Source: Lactifluus volemus (lineage: Eukaryota; Basidiomycota; Agaricomycetes; Russulales; Russulaceae). Taken from it: DNA of 64,000 bases. Positions 23,096-33,983 of this stretch are shown piece after piece (position 1 is the stretch's first letter; each line of letters starts with the position of its first letter). A model generated the notes under the pieces. The model had not been told where the DNA came from. It did no database searches and saw nothing but the letters and a program-made list of their open reading frames with translations. The translations under genes and the position numbers were made by a program. Where the stretch lies: NCBI GenBank assembly GCA_022376515.1, contig WTXI01000025.1:62001-126000 (forward strand), in the 5' to 3' direction.

Positions 23096-23767
23096 ATGTC
23101 CCGTCCGCTCGACAGTAGTACGAACGCTCTACTACGTTTACCGCGGTCACGATGGGAGACGGGTCGCACCCTGTTGCGACCGTATTCCCCAACCGACAAG
23201 AAAGCTTTTTTGAGCCTCTGGGGAGACCCCGTCGTTCAACAGCTGTCTTTCATCGAGGCCCTTTCCCCCAAAAAACGGAACAATTTCTACAGAGGACTCT
23301 AGAATCGGTGGAAACGGGCTCACTCTTCTTTGCGGTAGTCGAGGACAAAGAGAGACGGGAGTTCATGGGGCACGTCAGCCTCAATTTCAAGCCACCTCCC
23401 GCCGAGCGCGATGCTATGGTGGGGATCGCATTGAAAGGAATATACCGAGGACGCGGGTTTGGAACGGAGCTCATGCACTGGCTGATCACATATGGTTTCT
23501 GTGAACTCGGGTTGCACCGTATATCGTTGACTGTGATGGAAGATAATATACCCGCATTGAGGATGTATGAAAAGATGTAAGCCCGCAAATATTCCAGAAC
23601 TGGTAGATGTGCTAACTGTGTGGGGGACGGAAAGCGGTTTCATCGATGAGAGACGGACAGAGGGAACCCGGACTAATGGTCGATTGGGGGATATCATCTA
23701 CATGGGCATTGAAAGGGTGGAGTGGGACATCCAAAGAGGCAGAAAGCGGGACTTTCCAGTTACCTGA
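23096..23767 (+). CDS. GNAT-family N-acetyltransferase, paralogue of the 19.2 kb gene, one frame break
   Basis: The start MSRPLDSSTNALLRLPRSRW leads to RTLLRPYSPTDKKAFLSLWG. FFAVVEDKERREFMGHVSL, MVGIALKGIYRGRGFGTELM and HRISLTVMEDNIPALRMYEK follow the same order as the gene at 19158. The two parts are in different frames; one more C in the run at 23265-23269 joins them as EALSPQKTEQFLQRTLESVE. A TATAAAA element lies at about 23042, some 50 bp before the start. The last intron (about 23578-23638) sits at the same place as in the paralogue, giving KIGFIDERR. The break is likely a base-calling error, but a real inactivated duplicate is possible. The substrate is unknown. Confidence 0.75.
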
Positions 23768-24940
23768 TCAGTCACGGTAGTATGCATTGTAGCCTTAAAT
23801 CATGACTCGATATCCTCATCGTGTGCAATCAACCCTCATGGTCCTAACTGAACGCATAGCTAGTTTTCGCCCTGCCCAACCGTCACTTGATTAGAGGGAC
23901 AGAGAAACCAGACGTATGAAAGGACCACGTATCTCATCCAATAGTATATACTAGGTGTACGTTAAACTCAGGGACATAAATATCGCGTCTCGCCGTTTCA
24001 AGGTTATCCAATATCCACATGAGAATGGCGGCGTCCAAAATGCTACAGTATTGGCGCCTCGCCCTATGCGCAGTCCGCGCCAATGTGCTGTCAGGCGGGG
24101 ATGACAAACCGGCAGGGGAGGACCTCGAGACGTCCCACATCACGCCAGCGATTCGGATACACTAACTCCAGGTACTGCGTTTTTTCAATACAATGCACTT
24201 TGTCGTTACATAAGACACGTACGTTTCTATGTTCTGAATGGAAAAACGCCGATATGCGCCTTCTCAATACCATCATTAACACATAGTTCGCACCCCACCA
24301 AAGAGTCTGACACGATAGGCAACGATTAGGGTGTCGATCTTCCGAAGATGAGATACAGTGGCACTTAGCCAGAGTGCGAACCGGTGACGGTGCGAACTGT
24401 TGATTAACGATAGGAAGTCACTTCCGAGGAATCTGTAGCCGAGGTCCGCCAGATCATGTCACCCCGATACTTATCTCGCCACCTTGGTGTGTTATCGTTC
24501 CCTGTACAAGGAGATAGCGACTAGATAGGAAGTGGGAAGGTAAGGCGAACATTCCGCATCGATGGGTTTCCCTATTGGTGGTTCGTGAGACGCTTAGCAG
24601 TCCCTTTCTGGCCTCAGATGGTGTACACCGAGCTCAGTTTTCTCATAAGGAATTCACGTTCACCGAAGGCTCAGTTCTAGACTTCCCCCCGAGCATGTCG
24701 TGAGAGCTGTCCGTTAATAGAGAGCATAACAGATCCGGAACCATTCATTCTTTGGATATCAGACTCATAAGCGGAGGATACGTAGCCCGAACACCCTTCT
24801 TTAAAAAGATTGATGAAGTACAGGAGTGGCTGTTGTCAAAGAGATTGTACGCGGGGGTCTAGTCTTAACCCTTGACAAGTGGTCCAGACGTGTGGGAATG
24901 AGTGGGACCATGTGCTGCGTACGTGCGCAGCAGCGACTTC
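23768..24940 (+). other. Intergenic 1.2 kb, nothing recognised
   Basis: This lies between the 3' ends of the second GNAT gene (+) and the thioesterase (-). Only short open frames without motifs are present. No repeats or RNA genes were seen. Confidence 0.45.
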
Positions 24941-25892
24941 CTACTTCACGACGTCTTTTCCCTCGATGACTTTCTCGCCATCCATAGAAAACTTGACGTT
25001 TTCCTTTGTTTGAAACGTAAGGGAGCGGCATAAGAAACACGTTATTGAACAACGCACCGCGTGGCCAATTGACCTGCCAATATACTTCGTGTGAGCTGGT
25101 CCCATGCCTCTATCAGCGACACGACAGCAAGCGCGAGAAGTTGGCAGGGGAGTGACTCACTCCCGTAAGCGACCAATTGCCCCGCCGGATTGGTAAAATC
25201 GACTCGCGTATACGCGAGCGATTTACCTGTGTAGGAGTTGAAAAAATATGAGCACGATGACGAGAACGATGTACACACCCATAGCTGTAAGCGTCGCCTT
25301 GATTGTCAACTCATCCCCAGGCTTTCCTGCTGGTTTCACGAAGGATGTCGAGATATCGGTTGACACACCAGTCATGTATTGGCCTTGGGATGCTACCGCA
25401 AGCGAGCCAAGCGTGTCGGTAAGGGACATGATCAGGCCGCCATGCACGGTCTGACCGCCTTCGTATGTCAGCAGAAGGGAAGAGGGTTGAACATGCTGAA
25501 CACCGTAGACGTACGCCAACACGATTTACTTTACTTATGGAAGAGGTGAGTGTTGAAAGGTAGGTAAGGATGTGGAGCTCACCGTTATAAGGCTCAATTC
25601 GAAGAGATGCCTCAACGACGCCCGGTCGAGCATTAGATATGTTCAACTTGTTTAGTTTAAGTTCTGAGGAGCTCACATGGGACTTGAGCAGAACAGCACG
25701 TACATTGGGGAAGCATCGTGCGTCATGGCCTAGTTGACAGGGCAGTCAAACGTGAACGGGGAGAAAAGCGTTCGAAAAGTTATACCGCCATTATCGATGA
25801 AAGATTTCCAGACCTAATCATAGTATCAGGCTTGAGGTTACTCAATATACTTCGAGGCTCACTTTACGCGTAAATTGGAGGCAAGCAGCCAT
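24941..25892 (-). CDS. Hotdog-fold thioesterase (PaaI/ACOT13-like)
   Basis: It likely hydrolyses acyl-CoA esters. The core is TVHGGLIMSLTDTLGSLAV: the HGG motif with the downstream Asp/Thr typical of the 4HBT/PaaI class. It is followed by GVSTDISTSFVKPAGKPGDE and LAYTRVDFTNPAGQLVAYG. Upstream, NISNARPGVVEASLRIEPYN matches the first strands. The start is placed at 25892 (MAACLQFTRK), from which two short exons lead to GHDARCFPNVRAVLLKSH. The final exons give HTKYIG and ENVKFSMDGEKVIEGKDV, stopping at 24941. At least six introns are needed; those in the 25.5-25.9 kb part are tentative. No targeting signal is clear. Confidence 0.75.
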
Positions 25893-26167
25893 ACTGTATG
25901 GTGGAAGAAACAATGTCCAGGTATGTCGTAATATACGCTATCATGTCATCATGCCATTACCATTCCCACACCTCACTACAATACAAGAGATCGCGGTCTA
26001 GGTCATGAATGATATTTAATCTATGCCCCGTTTCCCCTAGCCACCGTCCATGGATACTGGATGATGTAGTGAATATAGGGCATGTCACACATGCAGCCCT
26101 CAAACAGAAACACGACGGCCAAAGCATTGCATTGACGGGAATCGGTACGGGTACAATGAAAGAACGA

Positions 26168-26989
26168 TTATGCCTTCAGCTGGGCACGAAGGTTGTTCTC
26201 TAGGGGGCCCTTTGGGCGAATAAACTGAACATATGCACCATCCCTACATGAGGTGCATTAGATAGATCGTAATGGAGCCCAACAAAAGCTGCACTTACTG
26301 AATGACACGCTTCTCCTCCTTGAGCTTCGAGTAATCCTCACGGTTGACATTGGTGAAGCCCCACTTGCGTGAAACGATGATTTTTTGACGGCCCGGGAAC
26401 TTGTAGCGTGCGCGGCGAAGAGCTTCCTGAATGACAGGTGCATTCGAGTCCTTGCAGCGGATGGAGAGGATGATTTGTCCAATGTTGACACGGGCAACGG
26501 TGCCATAGGGCTTACCCCATGCACCGCGCATGCCTGTCTGCAACCTACATACAACTTGTGTTATGAAAACTGATTTTCTCGAGGTGGCGAAGAACGTGCC
26601 TATCGGCGCCAGCACAGGACAACATCTTGTTGATGCGAAGGACGTGGAAAGGGTGCACACGGACCCTCAAGTGGAAGGAGTCTTTGCCAGCGGCTTTTGT
26701 CACATACTTGTTGGCACAAATACGGGCAGCCTCTAGTGCCTCGCTGGAAAGCTGCTCATACTCGTCCGACACAAGGTGACAGCAGAAGGGAAACTCGTCG
26801 ACAGAAGCACGCTTCCGGCCGAGATCAAAGATACGAATCTTGAAGGAAAGAAACGCGTCAGCAGTCGGGCAGCGGGCGCCAAATTGACAATGAACGCACC
26901 TTAGAGTCGGGGACACCACGGTTGTACCTCGACTTTGGGTAAGGCTTGTTCTTGCAGTAGCGATAGCAGCGAGCAGGACGACGGCCCAT
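26168..26989 (-). CDS. RPL10: 60S ribosomal protein L10 (uL16)
   Basis: It is a component of the large ribosomal subunit at the P-site and the last core protein added, with help from Sqt1. It reads [20 protein letters not shown], then [58 protein letters not shown], the hinge [19 protein letters not shown], then IILSIRCKD, and ends in [13 protein letters not shown]. Introns lie at about 26899-26850, 26590-26545 and 26297-26250. The frame is intact and conservation is complete across the roughly 220 residues. The 5' side has pyrimidine-rich stretches, as expected for a ribosomal protein gene. Confidence 0.95.
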
Positions 26990-27672
26990 TGTAGATTCTG
27001 GATCAAAGTCATCTCAGTAAATTGCCGTGCGTCATCTTTGATCAAGCGAAGCAATCCATCCCATGCCAGCATGAATTTTCATCACAATTCACAACCTGGG
27101 GAAAGTGCCTGGCAAAGAGAATTAAAAGAAAAAGGACTCACAAAACGTGTGGGTGGGTCTGGGTGGTGAAAGAGATAAACTGAACTGAGACGGGCTCCTT
27201 TTGAGGGAGCTGGCAAGGATGACAAACGCACGAAATACTTGCTGACTCAGTGATGGATATCACGTGATAAATGATGTGGGTCGCGCCGTCGCGTACACGG
27301 ATCTTGTTGATGCTTGGATGACGCGGCCGCGGCCGGTAGGAATTTACGAGTCATTTTAACCGGCATGAGTAACGAGCTAGCGTCGTATGCTGCGTTCTCT
27401 GTAGACTTTGGAAAGGAGCGCGTGGCACCTGCGCACCTCTCACCAAGAATTCTGAAATTCGCTCTCAGGTTACGCTTACAGGCTCGTTTCATACTCATGT
27501 ATCCGGTCATTTGACAGTGTTGTGGTCTCACAACTAGCCGTGGGTTGATTCCTGCAGGAACAGAGCTGTTTGTCGACTTGTCTTAGTGATACAACTCATA
27601 AATGGGGTCTGCCTAGAGTAATACGCATACAAAAGAGACCTCTCATCCTCGGCTAGGTTCAGATTTTGGCAA
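26990..27672 (+). other. Intergenic 0.7 kb between NAS2 and RPL10
   Basis: It holds the RPL10 promoter and the NAS2 terminator, both on minus. An open plus frame at 27314-27514 has no motifs and I do not call it. A GCGGCCGCGGCCG GC-palindrome occurs at about 27323-27335. Confidence 0.4.
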
Positions 27673-28519
27673 TTAGTGAGTGGTGGGTGGTGTGGTGATG
27701 TTATGCGGCACAAGGTGACAGCTGCGAAAGTAACTGTTGTAAGCGACTTGTTAGTAAAAGTGATTCTATGAAACTCACCCTAATGAGCCACGCCCGCCCC
27801 AACCATGCCTTGGAGTGAGTCTCAAGGCGGTGAGCGCCTCGGCCCCAGGCCGCCTTACAAGCACACTGATTACCTTCTGCGAACCCGTCGAACAGACTAT
27901 CAGGGGTGCACAGGACCAATGGACGAACACTCACGTTTTCGTTTTCCGCAACGACGGCCGCGAGAGGCTGTAAATCAGGCTGTGGATGTCGTAGCCCTCC
28001 AAACTTCACAACTAGGTCTTCTCGTCGCAAACCCTGAGTTTTTTTTAAAGAAAAAAGTGAATCAGTATCGTACCCAAAAGTAGACACACGGTCGACGGAC
28101 CGCATCAGCGGCAGGACTACCTGGCGCAACACCGTTCACCCTCGCAAATGGCAGTATCTCGGCTGGGGTCTCTCCCGCCCCAACGGCAGCGATCGCGCTT
28201 CCGCCACCTTCACCCTCCGCAGGAACAGGAGGCGGCGGTCGTGGATAGACCGTCTCGAGGCCTTGGCAATCTCGTCCATCAGGGCCGCGAGATCATTCCT
28301 TAGCTCAATAATTCGTACGCGTGCGTGACGTACGGCCCAAACGTCGAGATCGTTGCGCGGGAAACCTTCACTGTCGACGAGCGGTTGGCGCATGTCTGTG
28401 TTATTCACTTTGAGTATTGAGCCTTGCGCCTCGAGCTCAGCTTCAAGTGCATCCTTGCGTTCCATGAGGGCGCGAGCACGCTCTGCGGGGCTATCTGGAG
28501 AGGGGAGTGTGTATCCCAT
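27673..28519 (-). CDS. NAS2: 26S proteasome assembly chaperone NAS2/PSMD9 (PDZ protein), one frame break
   Basis: Nas2/p27 binds the Rpt5 ATPase and guides base assembly of the proteasome. The start MGYTLPSPDSPAERARALME is followed by a helical hairpin (KDALEAELEAQGSILKVN, then DSEGFPRNDLDVWAVRHARV and RIIELRNDLAALMDEIAKA). The PDZ-like domain is FARVNGVAPGSPAADA, GLRREDLVVKFGGL, PLAAVVAENEN and, after splicing, LTPRHGWGGRGSLGCHLVPH. The linker ETVYPRPPPPVPAEGEG is one frame off; adding a C at 28270-28271 (minus CC to CCC) restores AKALETVYP. Introns fit at about 28109-28050 (ends CTCAG before GLRRED), 27934-27880 and 27784-27721. The stop is at 27673. The ending ITTPPTTH is slightly longer than usual. 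Confidence 0.88.
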
Positions 28520-29338
28520 CGAGGGCGCGTCTCAGTGATGGTCGCAGATATCTTGTAATCTCTCGGGCCGCTTGCCGGGGAAACTCATGGTCGGCCATCA
28601 TTCCCCACTGTACCAAGACCTTTCACGAGTTACGCGGCCGAGACAACGTTTTATACATACACAATAATCATTATCTTGCTTGCAAGGTATCTATGGGGTG
28701 CTAAATTCTTTTCGAGTGTGTTTTGGAGCTCTGCCAGCTGGATCACCATCAACCAGCACGGTCCTGCTAAAGATAAAAAGTACTGCGATGTGATGGAGAG
28801 GTGAGAGGAGACGTTGGAGGGCTACGGGGATGGAGACCAGGGGCAGACACTGGCACGCCGAGTGCGACCCACCTCAGGCTGTCCATCCTAATATGCGGCG
28901 ATCGCCCACGGCCGTCACTCGCGATACTAAATTTATGTTTTAAACCTCACCCTTTTTTCTTGGTTATTTTCACAGGCGGCGCCTCACTTAAGATCGAGCG
29001 CGCTCGCACCATGCAGCAGCTGTGTCGGGGACGCTGTCCCGATCCGATGCCCGTCGTCTCACCTTGTTACTACGTTTCATAGCTTAATTCGCCATGCGGA
29101 TGGACCGGATAATCCAGGTTTGAGGCGTCGTTCTTGCCTCTCCCACTCCTACTCCTCGTCTGCCAGGCATTTCATTTCGCTCTCGCTCTACCACGCATAT
29201 TTTTCACAAAAAAAGTTCCAGTGGTATGTTAAAATAATGATCGTAGTCTTATAGTCATTTAGTCGTGATGTGTCGTGAAGGTCATGAAGCAAAAGAGTCA
29301 TCAGTGATGATACAGTTCATCATCAATCAATCACGGCC
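28520..29338 (+). other. Intergenic 0.8 kb, left edge of the rearranged island
   Basis: No coding sequence is recognised. Directly after it, at 29339, starts the first copy of the 0.5 kb duplication. The sequence here has no counterpart in front of the second copy at 34371. Confidence 0.4.
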
Positions 29339-29835
29339 GCGCAAATCTTGCAAAAGCTGGTCCCCATATCGGAACGTCAACACAACTGCAACGAGCACCG
29401 GGGAAGGTTATCAGCGCTGCGATGCCTGTGATGACATATAACAGAGTCAAGTCAAGGAGATCCCTAGCTGAAGCGGTGCTACTCGTTCTGGACGCCACAG
29501 GTGTACTGGTCACTGATGGTGTCGTCTCGCCATCCGTGTTGGATACGTTGCCGAGGAGCGTGCTCGCGACGGCGCACACTTAACGTATGCTGTTGACTAG
29601 CGACGGCAGGTTTGACGTGTTCAGGACGGCCATCTGGTTCATCTTTTCGTACGACGACAGCAGTGAGCAATTGAAAGTTTTAGACAAGGTATTGTAGGGC
29701 GGGGGGGAACGGGCGCACCAATCGGCACACTGCGGAAACGCGGATTGAAAGGAGTCCGTGCATGAGCACTATCACGTCGATGAACGCACCCGGGTTGAAG
29801 ATGACCTTTTGGTAGCAATGGGATGAGGAAAAGTG
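29339..29835 (+). repeat. Direct duplication, copy A (mannitol-1-P dehydrogenase 3' end)
   Basis: It matches 34371-34862 in the same orientation with scattered substitutions and small indels. It begins inside the codons AQILQKL and runs past the end of the coding region to GGATGAGGAAAA. In this copy the coding frame is lost within about 30 codons (KVISAAM becomes frameshifted) and the upstream part of the gene is absent. Copy A is followed by sequence not present after copy B. Confidence 0.85.
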
Positions 29836-30078
29836 AGAAACGTGAGCGGCACATACGCACCGCGGAGGCATTGGGAAGGGCAGGCGCAGCTTGGGCACAG
29901 CTGCTAATGCTTGGATAGCCTTTTGCGCAGATCGGGAAGTAAGGCTGTACCACCTGGGGCTGCATGACGACCACTGGCCGATAGGATGACACAGGAGAAG
30001 CCAAAACCGATGGTCTGTTAGAAAGGAGGACAAGGGGAGACTGACGAGGGTAGCAATGAGAATAGAGTGGCGAGTCAT
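29680..30078 (-). CDS. Possible small secreted or membrane protein, partial
   Basis: It starts MTRHSILIATLVSLPL, which looks like a signal peptide or membrane anchor, and the downstream frame has PYFPICAKGYPSISSCAQAA in one reading with Cys spacing that does not match hydrophobins. Possible intron borders exist at about 30047 and 29870. The downstream half (VIFNPGAFIDVI) lies in the duplicated segment and recurs at 34.8 kb without the N-terminus. I cannot identify it, and it may be non-coding. Confidence 0.2.
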   Translation of the reverse strand: MTRHSILIATLVSLPLSSFLTDHRFWLLLCHPIGQWSSCSPRWYSLTSRSAQKAIQALAAVPKLRLPFPMPPRCVCAAHVSHFSSSHCYQKVIFNPGAFIDVIVLMHGLLSIRVSAVCRLVRPFPPALQYLV

Positions 30079-30219
30079 GTCTACTTTCTTTGTCAAGTTG
30101 GGAATTATCTCTCGTTGATGAGGGCAATGATGGCCCCAGGTCTTCAGCCAAAGGTCACTCGCTCAGGAAATCATATAGAATAGCCGTGTGGGTAGACTCT
30201 GGAGACAAGACAGATGAGC

Positions 30220-30970
30220 CAGTGTTGTGCCAGTCGGTAACCGACCTCAGGCCAAACACTGGTTGGGATACTGCATTTTGAGGCTGACAAAATCTTGACA
30301 TAATCATAATATAAGGCCATTTGTTTTCCTTCATTTTTTATGAGAATAAATATGAATAAAATGATTATATTTTGTTAAGCTAAACATACATCACAAAATT
30401 AAGCCAAAATCATACTTCTCTAATTGATAGACATTGTGCTAGATAACATGTAAGATAGGTCTGATTAAAAATACTTTACTTTCATTTTGTGTCATACATT
30501 AGCTTAACAATATATAATGATTTTATTTATATTTATCCTCATAAAAAATGAAGAAAAACAAATGGCCTTATATTATGATTATGTTAAGATTTTGTTAGCC
30601 TCAAAAGGCAGTTTTCCAACCAGTGAAAGTCACTGACCGTAAATCATGAGAAAGTCACTAAAGGTCGTCAACGGTCACACGTCCGTGACTTTGCGGGTGC
30701 CAGCACTGCCATGATCACTGCCATGGGGTCCTGCCTCTGTGTGTGCGGGTCGTGGCTACATCAGACCTATTCTACTTAAGGTAATTTTGAACTCATCGTG
30801 CGAACACAATATCCCATTATGTACATACAATGCAAATATCAATTGCATTACATAATATACTGGGACACCCCCTGGCACTCAATAAGGTCGTGGTCATGGT
30901 TTGGTTGCGAGAAGTCACATCGGTGACAGTTGGCGACTTTAACGACAGTCTTGCGACTGGCACAACACTG
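30220..30970 (+). mobile_element. Non-autonomous hAT-type DNA transposon (751 bp)
   Basis: The ends are a perfect 17-bp inverted repeat, CAGTGTTGTGCCAGTCG on the left and its complement at 30954-30970. The element is flanked by an 8-bp target duplication, AGATGAGC at 30212-30219 and AGATGAGT at 30971-30978 (7 of 8 identical). The CAGTG start and 8-bp duplication are characteristic of hAT elements. Subterminal GTGAC/GTCAC motifs recur near both ends. There is no transposase frame, so it would need a helper. A large foldback (30257-30625) sits inside. Confidence 0.85.
30257..30625 (+). repeat. AT-rich foldback (palindromic MITE) nested in the hAT element
   Basis: The left arm begins CACTGGTTGGGATACTGC and the right arm ends in the near-complement, GGCAGTTTTCCAACCAGTG. 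The arms are about 140-150 bp each, mostly identical, and include TAATATAAGGCCATTTGTTT and TTGTTAAGCTAA in both. A centre of roughly 70-90 bp is unpaired. It is much richer in A and T than its surroundings. There is no coding capacity. It could be its own insertion or the inner part of the hAT element. Confidence 0.85.
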
Positions 30971-31181
30971 AGATGAGTGGTGGTAACAACTTGGCCCTAT
31001 CACAGGTAGCAAGCAGTTGGGGAAATAAGGTTCAGACACCTGATTGAATCATGTGTAAGGCTTGTGTTCAATTTGAAAACTTTGGGTGGTGTCTCTAATT
31101 GATCACTAGATATCACTGATGGTGGCTCAAGCTCAGTACATACATGACATTGGAAGCATCCAGGACTTTCACCCAAGTTGC

Positions 31182-31955
31182 CTGATCTTGTTGGGATCTT
31201 CAATGTTGACTTGAGGATCAATGCTGGTGATCCCATTGACCCAGGTCAGTTGGCCAATGCTGAGACTGTTGCTACAGGGCTGAGGGCAACACTGGGTAAG
31301 ATGTCATAAATTTCTCAGCTCCATTTATTCACTAGTTTATAGTAAATGGAAATGTGCCTTTGGTAACTGGGGCAGTTGTTTGGACTGCAGAATTACGTCA
31401 TCATACAATTCAAGCAGCTTGTGAGTGTTCTTTCTGCCTCAAAGTTTTCCATTTGTTAGATGATCCTTCCTCTTAGATGCTTCAGCTATGTTCACACCTG
31501 TGGACATTGCAAATACCCTTCAAAACATTAACCAGAACCTGGGCAACATCAACAATGCACTACAAAATGTCAACAATTGCTTGGGTGGCATGGATCAAGC
31601 TATAGCTCAGGTCACTCAGAGGCTGGATCGCCTAACTGAGGGGGTGGATTGTCTTTCTGCATCTATTCACAATGTACGAATAGTCTCTTGGAACATACAT
31701 CATACACCATTGTGTCCACTCCAAAAATCGGTAAGACTATTCCAGTTCATTCTATTTTGGGTACTGATATTCTGGTGTTAGGTTGCTGGTGACGGTCTTG
31801 TCCAAACATGATAGCTAGCAAACAATGCTACCAATCGCAATTTACTGGCTGCATTACCTGAAGTTCCTGTAGTAGGAGCTCTACCACCTGGTTTTAACCA
31901 TCATGTTTCAACTTACAGGCACTTGACGATTCTTTGACTGATCCAGTTTTATAAT
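31182..31955 (+). pseudogene. Decayed coiled-coil protein gene inside the repeat island
   Basis: Exon-like pieces on plus are DLVGIFNVDLRINAGDP..LANAETVATGLRATLG (about 31182-31294), VNGNVPLVTGAVVWTAELRH (about 31343-31405), MFTPVDIANTLQNINQNLG to LSASIHN (31488-31675, heptad-like coiled coil rich in Asn and Gln) and LLAALPEVPVVGALPPGF (about 31840-31895). GT and AG borders exist between them. The last piece is followed by an in-frame TGA at about 31938 where I would expect more protein. The overall order recalls coiled-coil hypothetical proteins common in Agaricomycetes (memory, not a search). It could still be a small live gene. Confidence 0.35.
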
Positions 31956-32098
31956 GAGGACTTTCACATAGTCTGAGACGATAGTCTTGAGGTTAGGGTA
32001 GAAAAGTTTCGTGCTTTCTTAGTTGCATTTGTGTGAATACAAGTCAATACATTATAGTTGTATTGTAAAAGCAATCCAAATCATGAGTTCATGGCTAG

Positions 32099-33353
32099 TG
32101 ATCAACAGGGGTATCTCAAACCCCTGGGGTTTGAGGGTGGGGTAACTGTGGGGTAAGGGTAAGGGTATGTCTTCACATACCCCAACAGACCCCCAGACCC
32201 CAGAGGTACCCCAGATGCCATAGCAGGTGGAGACAATAGGGAAGTAACAGAGGAGATGTCTGAGGATGCAACAGGGGGGGATGTGTTGGTAGGGGCCCAG
32301 GCATACTCAAAGAAGCAATCAGAGGAGCAGGGGGGGAGGTGGTGGTGGAGATAGATGCTGTGATGAGGTGCAGCAGTGTGCATATGGCAGGGAGGCAAGA
32401 AGAACAACAGGAGGGTGGGGGAGGTGAGAATGGATGCTATGGCAATGCGCAGTGGTGCACATGCAGCAAGGAGGCGAGGTGAATAACAGGGTGACAGAGA
32501 AGGAGGGAGTGGACACTATGGCAATGTGTGGTGGTGCATGCGTGACAGGGAGGCAAGGGGAACAGCAGGAGGGCAGAGGTGGCGAGAGTGGATGTTGTGG
32601 CAAGGCACAGTGTCACACATGGCAGGGAAGGGGCCAGAGAAGCAGGGTGATGAGGAGGCAGCAGAAATGGACACTTTTATGAGATGCAGTGGCGTGCATG
32701 CAGAAGAGAGGTGGGGGAGACAACAGCAGAGTGGATGAGGCAGAAATGGATGCTGTGGAGAAGCACAGTGGCACACATGTGGCAGGGAAGCGAGAGGGGC
32801 AATAGGATGATAGATAAGGTGGGGGTTGGATGATATGGCAAGGCGCAGTGGCACACATGCAGCAAGAAGTCAATAAGAGAAGCAAGGAGGAAGGCAGAGG
32901 CAGAAATGGACACTGTGATGAGGTGCAGTGGCGTGTGGGCAGAATGGAGGTGACATGAACAACAGGAGGGTAGACAAGGTAACAGTAGATGTTTTGGCAG
33001 TGCAGAAGTGCACATGCAGCAGGGAAGCGAGAGAGCAGCAGGATAACAGATGAGGCAGGGTTGGATGATATGGCAAGGTACAGTGGCATGCATGCAGCAG
33101 AGAGACAATAATGGAAGCAAGGAGACAGGCAGAGGTGGAAATGGATGCTTGAATTAGGTGCAGTGGGGTGTCGGTGGCAGCAGCAGTAGGTGGAGACAAT
33201 GGCACACACAGTGACACACTAACCTCCAGGTCAGGTCTGTGTACCCCTGCCTGTACCCCACAAAAACCCCAACCCCAGCCTTGGGGTAAGGGTTTGCTGG
33301 GGGTAAGGGTAAGGGTATCAATAAAGATACCCCAGGGTTACCCTTGTTGATCA
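32099..33353 (+). mobile_element. Second TIR-bearing non-autonomous element (1.26 kb)
   Basis: The left end is TGATCAACAGGGGTATC and the right end is the complement of TGATCAACAAGGGTAACC, giving a terminal inverted repeat of about 15 bp with one or two mismatches, possibly extended by CTA(G/A). Both subterminal regions carry GGGGTAAGGGTAAGGGTA in the same orientation, at about 32147 and 33295. I cannot settle the target duplication. The inside is almost wholly a minisatellite. No transposase is encoded. The superfamily is unassigned. Confidence 0.65.
32350..33180 (+). repeat. Diverged minisatellite, about 79-bp period, about 11 units
   Basis: A core like ATGGCAAGGCGCAGTGGCAC followed by ACATGCAGCAGGGA recurs at about 32358, 32432, 32517, 32597, 32673, 32751, 32834, 32911, 32991, 33069 and 33148, a spacing of 74-85 bp. 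Two subtypes roughly alternate, one with GATGAGGTGCAGTGGCGTG and one with GGCAAGG.GCAGTGGCACACATG. Purine-rich GGAGG and GCAGAAATGGA stretches fill the units. Long open frames on minus, with repeated Cys/Pro/Leu patterns, are a by-product of this array. Confidence 0.8.
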
Positions 33354-33983
33354 TTAGGTGTAGCAGTTTCGTGGGTGAGATGACATCGTGGTCCTTTCAT
33401 TGAGACGAGAAGGGTGAAGGGACGGACCAGGAACTTGTGGAAGATTATGTTGAGGGCAGAGGGAAAGGGAGTGGAACGAGGTAGGACGACTCGGAGAGGA
33501 AGACGGGGATGGGCGTACGTGGCATACAGAGCGGCCAGCCGCGTGGCAGACCTTACAGTCGCCCGGAACAGCATTTGTATGGAAAATATCCATGTAGCCG
33601 AGATGTTTCCACAAGCAGGAGACAGCAAGAATTGGGAAATCTCTGTTAGCCGAGAATAATCAAACACGATAGCAACACAACAATAAGCAAAACAAAAAGG
33701 TCAAGTGCATGAAGATAATCGCTTAATCCCCTCCACGCACACATGTTCCAGACCAGTAGATCGATCGCTAGATTGGGGCACGGTCCATCGGAGAGTTGAG
33801 GAGTGTTTGAAGATGGAAAGGTAATACGTCTCGTTAGTGAAGTCAAGGTGAAGAGAATCGAACTGTTGCTCACCTGTTCTAACATGCCAGAGTGCGGCAT
33901 GCCATCTACCTTAGCACTATCTCCGCCTTCTAGAGTGATGGGGTTACTCTGTGCCTCACACTGTACATCTTCCGCCACCTTAG

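Noticed and set aside
32613..33209. 198-codon open frame on minus rich in Cys, Pro and Leu
   Set aside because: It lies in a 79-bp tandem repeat that leaves several frames open; the repeated protein pattern follows the DNA period and shows no start context or domain.
32140..33325. GGGTAAGGGTAAGGGTA as telomeric repeats
   Set aside because: The fungal telomere unit is TTAGGG; here the unit is GGGTAA-like, only two or three units long, and sits just inside both ends of a TIR element.
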